From NCBI GenBank assembly GCA_026693085.1, contig JAPLNB010000258.1, positions 1-44,142 on the forward strand: DNA of 44,142 nt. Reading direction: 5' to 3'. Position 1 is the stretch's first letter; every line of letters begins with the position of its first letter. Below, piece by piece: positions 8,402 through 16,839 of this stretch. Below the pieces are notes generated by a model. It searched no databases. It had not been told where the DNA came from and saw only the letters and a program-made list of their open reading frames with translations. The translations under genes were made by a program, and so were the position numbers. Origin of the DNA: Planctomycetota bacterium (GTDB lineage Bacteria; Planctomycetota; Phycisphaerae; Tepidisphaerales; Tepidisphaeraceae).

Positions 8402-9274
8402 TTATTGGAAGATGGACATGGCGTTGGAGAGCAGGGTGGGAAGATTGGTTCGCACCTGCTCGACGAGGGTCATTTCGAGGCCGACAACGGCGAGATCGGC
8501 GGGTTCGAGTTGCTGGTTGGCGGCAGTGAGCGAGAATCCTTGGCCGGCCTGGCAGCAGAGGGTGTCGGCGACGTGAACGAGGGTGACGAGGAGGCGGTTG
8601 TTTTCATGGAGCGTGGTGGGGTGGTGATGATAGCCTGCGACGAGCTGGCAGGAACGGGGGAATTTCCATTGTTCGCACAAGGCGGCGCCCATGCATTGAT
8701 GGTCGGTGCCTATCAACTGTCTTTCGATATCGCAGAAATGCTGTGTCGTGGTCTTGGCGCGTTGGCAGACATCTGGCATGTGGTCGAGGTAGACCTGAAG
8801 TGAGACCAGGAGGCCGACGTCGTGGATCATGCCTGCGAGAAAGGCTTCGTCGGCGAGGGGCAGTCTCATTTGCCTGGCGAGTTCTCTGGCGGTGACGCCG
8901 ACGGCGACGCAGTGTATCCAGAGGTCTTTGGCGGTGTAATCATCGCCGAGCTTGACGCCGCGGAACAATTGGCCGAGGCTGGAGGCGACGGCGATGTTCT
9001 TGATGGCGTTGAACCCGAGGAGGACGATCGCGCGTTCGATGGAGGCGATCTGTCCTGGGAGGCCATAGAAGGCGCTGTTGACGACTTTCAGAATGCGCGT
9101 GACCAGTGCGGGATCGTGGGAAACGATGTGATGAAGATGGCTGGCGTTGCTCTTGGGATCCTCGACGGTCGTGACGATCTGCGTCGTGATCTCGGGCAGG
9201 GCCGCGATGGAGCTGATTTTTTTGACTGCCTGCTGCGCGACGGCCTGCGGATCGGGCAAAGTCAGTACGGTCAT
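8402..9274 (-). CDS. HDOD domain signalling protein
   Basis: A 290-residue protein made almost entirely of one HDOD domain, a non-catalytic relative of HD phosphohydrolases. Signatures are SSIAALPEIT (about 22-31), VSHDPALVTRILKVVNSAFYG (about 51-71), the paired LLGFNAIKNIAVASSL, the HD-like AGMIHDVGLL (about 147-156) and VAGYHHHP (about 210-217). HDOD proteins act as scaffolds in bacterial signalling, for example in motility, DNA repair control or c-di-GMP circuits. The ATG at 9274 has AGGTGG about 5 bases upstream. The gene stands alone between acsA (convergent) and the NeuC-type gene upstream on the same strand. The specific pathway cannot be read from the sequence; the PilZ and HD-GYP genes nearby fit a signalling theme. 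Confidence 0.9.
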   Translation of the reverse strand: MTVLTLPDPQAVAQQAVKKISSIAALPEITTQIVTTVEDPKSNASHLHHIVSHDPALVTRILKVVNSAFYGLPGQIASIERAIVLLGFNAIKNIAVASSLGQLFRGVKLGDDYTAKDLWIHCVAVGVTARELARQMRLPLADEAFLAGMIHDVGLLVSLQVYLDHMPDVCQRAKTTTQHFCDIERQLIGTDHQCMGAALCEQWKFPRSCQLVAGYHHHPTTLHENNRLLVTLVHVADTLCCQAGQGFSLTAANQQLEPADLAVVGLEMTLVEQVRTNLPTLLSNAMSIFQ

Positions 9275-9383
9275 GGAACCACCTGAGTTGGTCTAGAGTC
9301 GCCAAGCCAATTGCCGGCGGATAACTTTCCACCAAAGCGTCCGGCGTCCTCTGTGGCATTTATCGAGTCAATGTCTGGGGGAC

Positions 9384-10550
9384 TTAATAGCGGATGAGCT
9401 TGGTTGTGAGTTGCGGCGTGATTTTCAGGCGTGCCAGGATGTCGGCGATGCGGCGGCCGGCTCCGTTGCCGCCGTAGATGTTTTTCGTGGGGGGCAGAGG
9501 CGTGGCGGTGGGTCTGAGGATGAGGCGCAAGTGACGAGCGATTGCGGGGGAGCTGTAGTGGCAGTGGAGGACATTGGCCCCGCGTTCGCGGCCGGCTTGC
9601 CTGGGTCCGATATCCAAGACGGGCGTGTTGAAACTGGCGGCCTCGATGATTCCGCTGGAACTGTTGCCCACGAGGACCGCAGCGAATCGGAGCAGTCCGA
9701 GAAAAGTAGGCCGCGGCAGATCTTGGCAGAGGATCAGTCGTTGATCGGTGGCGAGTTTTTTCCAGCAGGCGATAATACCAGCGGAACCGGGGTCATTGTT
9801 AGGGTAGACGATGACGATGCGGTGGAGCGGGGATTGTCGCAGCGCATGGAGGACGGTCTGTGCATGGCGGCGTTCGTTGGCGGGGTTGGGCTGGACGGGA
9901 TGGAGGACGAGCAGCGCATAGCGGCGTCTGTGTAATGCAGCGAAGGATCGGTGCAACTGTGGCCATTTTGCCGCCGAGCGGAGGATATCATCGTTTCCCG
10001 GCGATCCGACGCGATGGATTGTGCGGGGGTCTTCGCCGAGGCGTTGGATGCGTTGGGCGCTTTGCAGGGTGGCGGGGAAATGGAGGTGGGCGAGCTTGGT
10101 GATGGCGTGACGGAGGCTGTCGTCGATCTGTCCGAGCGCGCGGTCGCCGCCATGGATGTGGGCGACGACGCGATGTGAGAGATGGGCGGCGGCGGCGGCG
10201 GCGAATGCCTCGACGCGGTCGCCGACGACCAGGACGACATCGGTGTTGAGTTGATCGAAGGTTTGTGCCAGTTTTGCGATGGCGTGGCCGGTGTTTGCCG
10301 CGTTGATCGCGGGGGTATTGCGTGACTCGGGAGGCCAGGCGACGACGGCATCGATGTTGAAACCGTCGGCCCGTATGGCGGCCAGTCCGTCGCCGTGCAT
10401 GTTATCGAGGTGCATTCCGGTTGCGACGATTTGCAGTCGGAGTTTGGGGTGTTGCTGAATGGCGTGGAGGACGGTGCGCATGAGGCCGAACTCTGCGCGT
10501 GTTCCGGTTACAAAGCAGATTCGCGGTTTTGTTGTGGTGGCATTTTTCAT
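9384..10550 (-). CDS. neuC: UDP-N-acetylglucosamine 2-epimerase (hydrolysing), NeuC type
   Basis: A 388-residue GT-B fold enzyme of the UDP-GlcNAc 2-epimerase family. GTRAEFG at 16-22 opens the N-terminal Rossmann domain, followed by ATGMHLDNMHG, VVGDRVEAFAAA and HIHGGDRALGQIDDSLRHAI. The C-terminal half has VGNSSSGIIEAASFNTPV and DIGPRQAGRERGANV, the UDP-binding part. GTRAEFG and HIHGGD favour the hydrolysing, NeuC-like branch, which makes ManNAc from UDP-GlcNAc for nonulosonic acids or capsules, over WecB. The ATG at 10550 has GAGG a few bases upstream. The frame extends 48 codons further with Pro/Arg-rich, non-family sequence. No neuA or neuB lies nearby, so the end product is uncertain. 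It may serve the same surface glycans as the WecA-like and Ugd proteins further on. Confidence 0.85.
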   Translation of the reverse strand: MKNATTTKPRICFVTGTRAEFGLMRTVLHAIQQHPKLRLQIVATGMHLDNMHGDGLAAIRADGFNIDAVVAWPPESRNTPAINAANTGHAIAKLAQTFDQLNTDVVLVVGDRVEAFAAAAAAHLSHRVVAHIHGGDRALGQIDDSLRHAITKLAHLHFPATLQSAQRIQRLGEDPRTIHRVGSPGNDDILRSAAKWPQLHRSFAALHRRRYALLVLHPVQPNPANERRHAQTVLHALRQSPLHRIVIVYPNNDPGSAGIIACWKKLATDQRLILCQDLPRPTFLGLLRFAAVLVGNSSSGIIEAASFNTPVLDIGPRQAGRERGANVLHCHYSSPAIARHLRLILRPTATPLPPTKNIYGGNGAGRRIADILARLKITPQLTTKLIRY

Positions 10551-10798
10551 GAAGCCTCGGTGCCATTTGACCGCAAAGGGCGGGGGGCCACAAGCACGTG
10601 GGGCGGGTCGGGGTGGGGCTGGGCGTCGTGTTCTGGCGGCTTGGCGTTTTGAGGCGAGAACCGTGGTCAGGGGGGAAATGATTGCACTTGCCAATCTGTT
10701 GAGGCGTCGTTAGGTTAAGTTGGAAGATAGGAGAACCCCGCAGGGCACGGCCTGTGTTGTTCGCAGGATCGCGTGCATGTCATCCGGGCAAGCCGTTT

Positions 10799-11476
10799 AT
10801 GAGCATGAACAATTTCAACCCGCCCCCGCCTCCTCCTCCGCCTGAGCAGCCCAACCGGGACGCGGGCGGGACGTTCAGCCAGGAATTTCGGCACCAGCCG
10901 GTGAGCGCGCGGGTTCCGGAGCGTGTTGCTCGGGGGGTGTTGAGCACGGGGGTACTGGTGTTGGACGGCGCGCATGAGTTCATTATCGACTTCATGCAGG
11001 GTTTGACGCGGCCGTACCAGGTAGCGGCGCGGATCGTGCTGTCGCCGGTGGTGATGGAGCAGTTTGTGGTTGCGATACAGGACAACCTGAATAAGTACAG
11101 TGCGCGTTTCGGGCCGCCGCCGACGCTGCCGAAGCCTCCGACGGAGCGGCGGCCGACGTTGCAGGAGATCTACGACGAGTTCAAAGTTTCTGACGAGATC
11201 GCGAGCGGGACGTACGCGAATGCGGTGATGGTTGGCCACTCGCCATCGGAGTTTTTTTTTGATTTCATCACGAACTTTTATCCGACGAGCACGGTGAGCG
11301 CGCGGGTGTTTCTCTCGGCGGCGCAGTTGCCGCGCATGCTGGAGACTGTTGGGACGGCGTTCCAGCGATTCCAGCAGCGCATGATCGCGCAGCAGCAACA
11401 ACAGCATCGGCCGGGGTCTGAGCCTCCGGCGGCGCCGCCGGGTCCGACGGACCCGCCGCCGCCGTCGAACGCGTGA
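10799..11476 (+). CDS. Protein with two DUF3467 domains and proline-rich ends
   Basis: A 225-residue protein. The start has eight consecutive prolines (about residues 8-15) and the C-terminus has a Gln run and a Pro/Ala tail. Between them are two copies of the small DUF3467 fold. Copy 1 (about 38-105) contains [12 protein letters not shown] and [13 protein letters not shown], ending [10 protein letters not shown]. Copy 2 (about 128-193) contains [20 protein letters not shown] and [14 protein letters not shown]. The pattern HSPxEFxxDF followed by ARVxLS defines the family, whose function is unknown. A tandem copy in one chain is unusual, since most members have one. The ATG at 10799 (or 10805) has no clear ribosome site. 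pdxJ follows after a 34-base gap but has its own possible promoter. Confidence 0.8.
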   Translation: MSMNNFNPPPPPPPPEQPNRDAGGTFSQEFRHQPVSARVPERVARGVLSTGVLVLDGAHEFIIDFMQGLTRPYQVAARIVLSPVVMEQFVVAIQDNLNKYSARFGPPPTLPKPPTERRPTLQEIYDEFKVSDEIASGTYANAVMVGHSPSEFFFDFITNFYPTSTVSARVFLSAAQLPRMLETVGTAFQRFQQRMIAQQQQQHRPGSEPPAAPPGPTDPPPPSNA

Positions 11477-11501
11477 CGTTTGGCGCGATTCGCTTTATAA
11501 T
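11473..11501 (+). promoter_or_regulatory. Possible promoter of pdxJ, leaderless
   Basis: GTGACG at 11473-11478 and a perfect TATAAT at 11496-11501 are 17 bases apart. The expected transcription start (about 11508) lies only about 3 bases before the pdxJ ATG at 11511, and there is no Shine-Dalgarno, so the message would be leaderless. Confidence 0.5.
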
Positions 11502-11510
11502 AGCAAGACT

Positions 11511-12224
11511 ATGGTCGAACTGGGCGTCAACATTGATCACGTGGCCACGTTGCGCCAGGCAAGGCGGACGTATGAGCCGGACCCCGTGTGGGCCGCTGCG
11601 GAAGCGGAACTGGGGGGCGCCGATGGGATCACGGTGCACCTGCGCGAGGATCGCCGGCACATCAACGACCGCGATGTCGAGGTTCTTCGGGAGTCGGTGC
11701 AGTGCAAGCTGAATCTGGAGATGAGCATTGTTCCGGAGATCGTGGAGATTGTCATCGGCACCAAGCCCGATCAAGCGACGGTTGTCCCGGAGCGTCGGGA
11801 GGAGATCACGACGGAAGGGGGGTTGGATCTTTCGCACGACCGCGATCGCATTGCCGCGGTGGTCGGCAGGCTGAAATCCGTGGGGGTATTCACATCGGCG
11901 TTCATCGATCCTGAGGAAAAGCAGGTGAATCTGGCGGGCGAGCTGGGGTTTGATGCGATCGAGCTGCACACCGGGGAATATGCGAACGCGTGCGAGCGTG
12001 AGGCGGGAAAGCAGCTTGGGCGGCTGGTTCGCGCGGGCGCGTTGGCGGCGCAACGGGGCCTTCGGCTGCATGCCGGGCATGGCCTGAACTATCGGAACGT
12101 CGGGCCGGTCGCGGCGATCGCCGGCATGCGCGAGCTTAACATTGGCCACGCGATTGTTTCGCGAGCGGTCTTCATCGGGCTTCGCGAAGCGGTGCGCGAG
12201 ATGAAACAGCTCATGAACAAGTAG
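11511..12224 (+). CDS. pdxJ: Pyridoxine 5'-phosphate synthase
   Basis: A 237-residue TIM-barrel enzyme of the usual family length. It condenses 3-amino-2-oxopropyl phosphate (from PdxA) with deoxyxylulose 5-phosphate to make pyridoxine 5'-phosphate in the cytosol. Family motifs are in order: [17 protein letters not shown] at 4-20, [16 protein letters not shown] at about 36-51, [32 protein letters not shown] and [10 protein letters not shown]. These include the conserved His, Glu and Arg residues around the phosphate and active site. The ATG at 11511 gives the canonical N-terminus but has no ribosome site; a TATAAT lies 10 bases before it. dapA starts 19 bases after the stop, so pdxJ, dapA and aroDE probably form one transcription unit. 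Presence of pdxJ implies the DXP-dependent B6 route. Confidence 0.97.
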   Translation: MVELGVNIDHVATLRQARRTYEPDPVWAAAEAELGGADGITVHLREDRRHINDRDVEVLRESVQCKLNLEMSIVPEIVEIVIGTKPDQATVVPERREEITTEGGLDLSHDRDRIAAVVGRLKSVGVFTSAFIDPEEKQVNLAGELGFDAIELHTGEYANACEREAGKQLGRLVRAGALAAQRGLRLHAGHGLNYRNVGPVAAIAGMRELNIGHAIVSRAVFIGLREAVREMKQLMNK

Positions 12225-12243
12225 CTTCGAAGGGAATCCCCAT

Positions 12244-13116
12244 ATGTTCAGTGGCGCATTTACTGCAATGATTACTCCGTTTCGCAATGGTCAGCTCGAC
12301 GAAGGTCGGTTGCGCGAGCAGATCGAATACCAGATTGCGGCGGGGATTGACGGCCTGGTTCCGGTGGGCACGACGGGCGAGTCGCCGACGGTGAGTTTTG
12401 ATGAACACGAGCGTGTGATCAAGCATACGGTCGAGGTTGCTCGAGGGCGGGTTCCGGTGATTGCGGGCACGGGGGGCAATGCGACGACGGAAGCACTTGA
12501 GCTGCACGGGTTCGCGAAGCGGGCTGGCGCAACTGCGTGCCTGTCGGTCAATCCATACTACAACAAGCCGACGCAGGAGGGGATGTACCGGCATTTCATG
12601 ACGCTGTCGGAGAAGGTGGCTCTGCCGATCGTCCTGTACAACATTCCCGGTCGGACGGGGGTGACGATGTCGGCGGCGACGGTGGCGAGGCTGCGGCAGA
12701 ACGGAAACATCGTGGCGATCAAGGAAGCGACGGGTTTGCTGGACCAGGCGAGCGAGATCCGCTCGCTGTGCGATATTACGATCCTAAGCGGGGACGATTC
12801 GCTGACGGTTCCGCTGATGTCGATCGGCGCGAGCGGGGTTGTGAGCGTGGTGTCGAACCTGGTTCCTGGGGAGATCAAGAAGATGGCGACGGCGGCGTTG
12901 GCGGGCGATTTCAAAGCTGCGGCCGGCCAGCACCACCGGCTGTTTCCGCTGATGCGGGCGATGTTCCTGGATGGGAACCCTGTGGGCATCAAATATGCGA
13001 TGAGCGTTGCTGGCCGTGACACCGGCGAGCTGCGTCTGCCGCTGTGGGAAGCGAGCGACGGCACGAAGAAGCAGATCGCGGAGCATATGAGCAAGCTGGG
13101 AATCGGGCGGATGTAG
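12244..13116 (+). CDS. dapA: 4-hydroxy-tetrahydrodipicolinate synthase
   Basis: A 290-residue class I aldolase that joins pyruvate and aspartate semialdehyde in lysine and diaminopimelate synthesis. Catalytic residues are all visible: Lys160 in VAIKEATG forms the Schiff base, Tyr132 in VLYNIPGRTG and Tyr106 in NPYYNKPTQEG belong to the proton relay, and GTTGES near 43-48 supplies the Thr pair. The ATG at 12244 has GAAGGGAAT upstream. It sits 19 bases after pdxJ and 12 bases before aroDE, suggesting co-transcription of three unrelated biosynthetic genes. Diaminopimelate would supply both lysine and peptidoglycan. No anomaly seen. Confidence 0.96.
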   Translation: MFSGAFTAMITPFRNGQLDEGRLREQIEYQIAAGIDGLVPVGTTGESPTVSFDEHERVIKHTVEVARGRVPVIAGTGGNATTEALELHGFAKRAGATACLSVNPYYNKPTQEGMYRHFMTLSEKVALPIVLYNIPGRTGVTMSAATVARLRQNGNIVAIKEATGLLDQASEIRSLCDITILSGDDSLTVPLMSIGASGVVSVVSNLVPGEIKKMATAALAGDFKAAAGQHHRLFPLMRAMFLDGNPVGIKYAMSVAGRDTGELRLPLWEASDGTKKQIAEHMSKLGIGRM

Positions 13117-13128
13117 CGATGGCCGACC

Positions 13129-14751
13129 ATGACGCATCTTTGCGTTGCCATCTTCGTGAGCGACATGGCCAAGGCGAAGGGGGATGCCGCGTTGGCTGGG
13201 GAGCTCGGCGCGGACATGGTCGAGTACCGCATTGACGGCATGACGGACATCGGCGCGATTGCGGTTCTGACGCGCGGCTCTCCATTGCCGTGCATTGTGA
13301 CGTGCCGGCCCACCTGGGAAGGCGGTCGGTGCGAGTTTCCAGACGCATGGCGATTCACCTCTTTGAAGACGGCCGCTGGCGCCAACGCCAGCTACATTGA
13401 TGTCGAACTGGCGGCCTATCGGCGTAGCGCCGCGGACTTGGACACGACGGGGAGGCTGATCCTCAGTGCCCACGACTTTGTTGGCCGTCCGGATCGGCTG
13501 TATAACCTCATCGCCGAGATGAATGCGTTGCCGGCGAACGTCGTGAAGATCGTCTGGACCGCCCGTACCATCCGCGACAATCTTGAAGCGTTTGAGATTC
13601 TCCGCAATAAAGCGAAACCGACGATTGCGCTGTGCATGGGGGAGGCGGGGCTGATCAGCCGGGTGTTGGCGAAGAAGTTTGGGGGATTCCTCACGTTTGT
13701 CGCGCTCGACAATGACTGTGGCACGGCTCCGGGGCAGATAACGATCTCGGAGATGAAGCGGCTGTATCGGTGGGACTCGATCGGCGAGAAGACCAAGGTG
13801 TATGGCGTGGTCGCGTCGCCGGTGAAGCATTCGATGTCGCCCGCGATCCACAACGCGGCGTTTGAGGCGATCGGCTATGACGGCGTGTACCTGCCTCTGC
13901 TCGTGGAGGCAGGCTACGAGAGTTTCAAGGCGTTCATGGAGACGTTTATCCAATTTGAAGGGCTGGATCTGTGCGGCCTGAGCATCACGATACCGCACAA
14001 GCAGAACGCGCTGAGGTATCTGCAGGAGAAACAGGGGGACATTGAGCCGCTTGCCCAGTCTATCGGGTCGGTGAACACCATCCTCATGGAGCACTCTGTG
14101 GCGTTGCAGCAAGATATGGGATCAGAAACAGGGACAGGAGGTGTTTCTCGCCCGGGCAATGTGATGTCAAAAGGTGGTGCGCGCGTGCCGCGGCTGCGCG
14201 GGTTCAATACCGATTACGCGGCGATTCTGGACAGCATCACGGCGGCGATGGGGATTGGCCGCGAGCAGTTGCGCAACGGGCGTGTGGCAGTGCTGGGCGC
14301 TGGCGGGACCGGGCGTGCGGCGGTGGCGGCGCTTGCGCACTATGGAGCGGATGTGACGGTGTACAACCGCACGCAAGATCGCGGAGAAGCGTTGGCGGCG
14401 GAGTTTGATGGGCGGACGGGTCGTGTTCATTGTGCCGCGTTTGACGGGCTTGCCCAGAGCGACTGTTCGATTCTGATCAACACCACATCGGTGGGCATGC
14501 ATCCGAATGTGGAGCAGAGTCCGCTCGACGCAGCCTCCTTAACGCTCAGAAGCGATATGGTTGTGTTCGATGCCGTGTACAATCCTATGCGGACGAAGCT
14601 GCTTGCGCAGGCGCAGTCTGCTGGGGCGAAAACGGTTGGCGGGGTTGAGATGTTCGTGCGTCAGGCGGCGGCGCAGTTCGAAAAGTGGACGGGCCATGCT
14701 GCGCCGGTGTCGGTGATGCGGCAGGTCATCGAGAGGCGGCTTGCCCGATAA
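13129..14751 (+). CDS. aroDE: Fused 3-dehydroquinate dehydratase (type I) / shikimate dehydrogenase
   Basis: A 540-residue bifunctional enzyme for two consecutive shikimate steps. Residues 1 to about 222 are a type I DHQ dehydratase barrel: AELGADMVEYRID-like start, general base His115 in SAHDF and Schiff-base Lys140 in VVKIVWTAR. Residues about 223-540 are shikimate dehydrogenase: SPVKHSMSPAIHNAAF, catalytic Lys291 in SITIPHKQ, Asp362 in GFNTD, the NADP loop LGAGGTGRAA near 388-397 and NTTSVGM. Between VNTI and GFNTD lies an extra loop of about 28 residues (14100-14195), Gln/Gly/Ser-rich and lower in GC, probably a surface insertion. The AroD-AroE fusion order matches that in plants and some other bacteria. 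It starts 12 bases after dapA. Confidence 0.95.
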   Translation: MTHLCVAIFVSDMAKAKGDAALAGELGADMVEYRIDGMTDIGAIAVLTRGSPLPCIVTCRPTWEGGRCEFPDAWRFTSLKTAAGANASYIDVELAAYRRSAADLDTTGRLILSAHDFVGRPDRLYNLIAEMNALPANVVKIVWTARTIRDNLEAFEILRNKAKPTIALCMGEAGLISRVLAKKFGGFLTFVALDNDCGTAPGQITISEMKRLYRWDSIGEKTKVYGVVASPVKHSMSPAIHNAAFEAIGYDGVYLPLLVEAGYESFKAFMETFIQFEGLDLCGLSITIPHKQNALRYLQEKQGDIEPLAQSIGSVNTILMEHSVALQQDMGSETGTGGVSRPGNVMSKGGARVPRLRGFNTDYAAILDSITAAMGIGREQLRNGRVAVLGAGGTGRAAVAALAHYGADVTVYNRTQDRGEALAAEFDGRTGRVHCAAFDGLAQSDCSILINTTSVGMHPNVEQSPLDAASLTLRSDMVVFDAVYNPMRTKLLAQAQSAGAKTVGGVEMFVRQAAAQFEKWTGHAAPVSVMRQVIERRLAR

Positions 14752-14885
14752 TTGCCGGGGTTGGGGCGGCGCCCGCGGTACATCTTGCCCAGAACCTTGG
14801 CTGTTTGCCTGGTCCGTGGTTTTCGGACGGATAATCTCTTCACTTGGGCCTGTGATCATTTCGATGTTGTAGGTGGAGGCCGGCG

Positions 14886-16049
14886 ATGTTGATTCTGCCG
14901 ATTCAGGAAGCGGAAGCGGGGATGAGGCTGGCCGCTCCGGTCACTCATCCGAACAAGCCAAACCAGACGCTGCTTCGGCAAGGGTACGTATTGAAGGACA
15001 ACATTATTGAGCGAATGCGGTCTTTCGGCATCAGCTTCGTGTATGTTGACCATCCCGAGCTGGACTTCATGGACCGGCACCTGGAGATTTACCTGAGCCC
15101 CGCGCGGCAGGAGGTGTATTACCAGATCAAGCATGCGATCAGCCTGGCGCAGAGGAAGACGCACCCTGGGATCCCGTATGAGGCGTACTGCAATACGACG
15201 CGGGAGCTGATCGTGGCGCTGCTGACGCAGGGGCAGAACCCGATTTACCTGGAACAAATGTCGCGGCAGGGAAGCGAGGCGGTTTCGCACGCGGCGGCGG
15301 TTGCGCATCTGTCGCTGTTGCTGGGGCTGAAACTGGAATCGTATCTGATCAGCGAGCGCGAGCACCTGTCGTGGAGGCGTGCTCGGGACGTTGTGAATCT
15401 TGGCGTGGCGGCGATGCTGCACGACCTGGGGGTGAGCCGGCTTGCCGGGCCGCTTCGGCGGCACTGCGAAGTCGATTTTCCGGACGATGCTGGGCAGTGC
15501 GAGCAATGGCAAGTGCATCCGTTGTTGGGATACAGCATGATTCACGACCAGGTGGGCCCGAGCGCGGCGGCGGCGGTTTACCAGCATCACCAGCACTTCG
15601 ACGGCAGTGGTTTTCCGGCGTTGAAGGAGAACAACGGTGAGCGTCATACGCTGTCGGGCCAGCGCATCCACGTTTTTGCGAGGATTGTTCTCTGCGCGAA
15701 TTTATTCGATCGGTTGGCGTGTCCTCCGGGGTACAGGGGGCGGCGATCAAACCTGGAAGTTCTGACACTGATGAGGAGGCAGTACGCCGGCTGGTACGAT
15801 CCGGTGGTCTTCCGTGCGCTGCAGATGATTGCTCCGCCTTTTCCTCCCGGGTATCGGGTGCGTCTTTCGGATGGGACCGCGGCAGTGGTGACGGACGTGA
15901 ACCCAGGTTCGCCGACGAGGCCGATTGTCCGGCGTCTGGCGTCTGACGCCTGGACGCTTGTGGGTTCGCCGGTTGATCTGCGCGATCCGCTGACCCCGCA
16001 GATCCAAACGGAGCTTTGTCCGGAGCCACTCGAGCCAATCGGCGTATGA
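14886..16049 (+). CDS. HD domain protein resembling HD-GYP with altered GYP motif
   Basis: A 387-residue protein. An N-terminal part of about 120 residues (LRQGYVLKDNIIERMRSFGI) resembles the DUF3391-like lead-in of HD-GYP proteins. The phosphodiesterase core follows: HAAAVAHLSLLLG (about 138-150), MLHDLGVSRL with the His-Asp pair (about 178-187), QVHPLLGYSMI (about 210-220) and HHQHFDGSGFPAL (about 237-249). The canonical HHExxDGxGYP is changed to His-His-Gln and Gly-Phe-Pro. A C-terminal region (SDGTAAVVTDVNPGSPTRPIV) matches the tail seen in this group. HD-GYP enzymes hydrolyse c-di-GMP; the Glu to Gln and Tyr to Phe changes make activity uncertain. It is monocistronic, with a terminator after it. 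Confidence 0.85.
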   Translation: MLILPIQEAEAGMRLAAPVTHPNKPNQTLLRQGYVLKDNIIERMRSFGISFVYVDHPELDFMDRHLEIYLSPARQEVYYQIKHAISLAQRKTHPGIPYEAYCNTTRELIVALLTQGQNPIYLEQMSRQGSEAVSHAAAVAHLSLLLGLKLESYLISEREHLSWRRARDVVNLGVAAMLHDLGVSRLAGPLRRHCEVDFPDDAGQCEQWQVHPLLGYSMIHDQVGPSAAAAVYQHHQHFDGSGFPALKENNGERHTLSGQRIHVFARIVLCANLFDRLACPPGYRGRRSNLEVLTLMRRQYAGWYDPVVFRALQMIAPPFPPGYRVRLSDGTAAVVTDVNPGSPTRPIVRRLASDAWTLVGSPVDLRDPLTPQIQTELCPEPLEPIGV

Positions 16050-16077
16050 TCGCACCGCACAGGCCTTCTGAGGCAAA

Positions 16078-16104
16078 GCTCACCGCTGGGCGGTGGGCTT
16101 TTTA
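16078..16104 (+). terminator. Rho-independent terminator after the HD gene
   Basis: A nine-pair stem, GCTCACCGC (16078-16086) and GCGGTGGGC (16090-16098) with one G-T pair, has a three-base loop and runs straight into TTTTT. It lies 30 bases past the stop. Confidence 0.8.
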
Positions 16105-16182
16105 ATCTGACGTGGGGTCTGGCTGCCTTGACGGGGGCGGCCTGCGTCACAACAATCCCGTGTTGCAACATCGAAAGGATTC

Positions 16183-16761
16183 ATGCCTGACGCCGTTCAG
16201 CACCGTGCGTTTACGCCGCTTAAGGCGGAGTTTCCGGATGTTCGGCTGCTCGTGGGCCAGTTTCGCGACATGACGACGGTGGTGGTTCCCCGCGAGAAGA
16301 TCGTTGCGGTCTGCACATTTCTCCGCGACGATGCGGTGCTGGGCTACAACATGCTTTTTGAGCTGAACGGGGTCGATTACCTGAACTACCCGGGCGCCGA
16401 GCATCGTTTCGCCGTGAACTATGGTCTGCTCAGCATTCCGAAGAACAATCGGCTGTGGCTGAAGGTGTTTCTTGATCCGAGTGGCCCCACCGCCCCTGGG
16501 TGCGCGCCGCGGGATGAAGAGATTTTCGAAAAAGGGGACGGCGGCCTGAAGATTGACAGCGTGTACGGCGTCTGGCCGAGCGCCGATTGGATGGAACGCG
16601 AAGCGTACGACATGTTTGGCATCATTTTCGTCGGCCATCCGGATCTTCGGCGAATCCTCACCTGGAGCAGCTTCGGCAGCTATCCTCTTCGGAAGGACTA
16701 CCCTCTGCGCGGGGTGGGAGAGCGCGAGAATTATAAGATCGTCACGCGCGACAGCGCGTGA
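16183..16761 (+). CDS. nuoC: NADH-quinone oxidoreductase subunit C, isolated gene
   Basis: A 192-residue protein matching the 30 kDa subunit of complex I, which bridges the peripheral arm (NuoB/NuoD side) at the cytoplasmic face of the membrane. Signatures are [44 protein letters not shown] with the hallmark [12 protein letters not shown], and [10 protein letters not shown] with [12 protein letters not shown] near the C-terminus. A loop of about 20 residues around [17 protein letters not shown] is longer than in many homologues. No other nuo gene is in the window: HD-type signalling lies upstream and nadB downstream. The ATG at 16183 has GAAAGG about 7 bases upstream. Product is certain; the isolation is unusual, since nuo genes normally form one operon. 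Confidence 0.93.
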   Translation: MPDAVQHRAFTPLKAEFPDVRLLVGQFRDMTTVVVPREKIVAVCTFLRDDAVLGYNMLFELNGVDYLNYPGAEHRFAVNYGLLSIPKNNRLWLKVFLDPSGPTAPGCAPRDEEIFEKGDGGLKIDSVYGVWPSADWMEREAYDMFGIIFVGHPDLRRILTWSSFGSYPLRKDYPLRGVGERENYKIVTRDSA

Positions 16762-16839
16762 AGCCGGCGATCAGGGATGAATAGTGGGCGGCGATGTTTC
16801 TCATTGAGCGTTCATCGCGTATCATTTGTACGTTAAACC

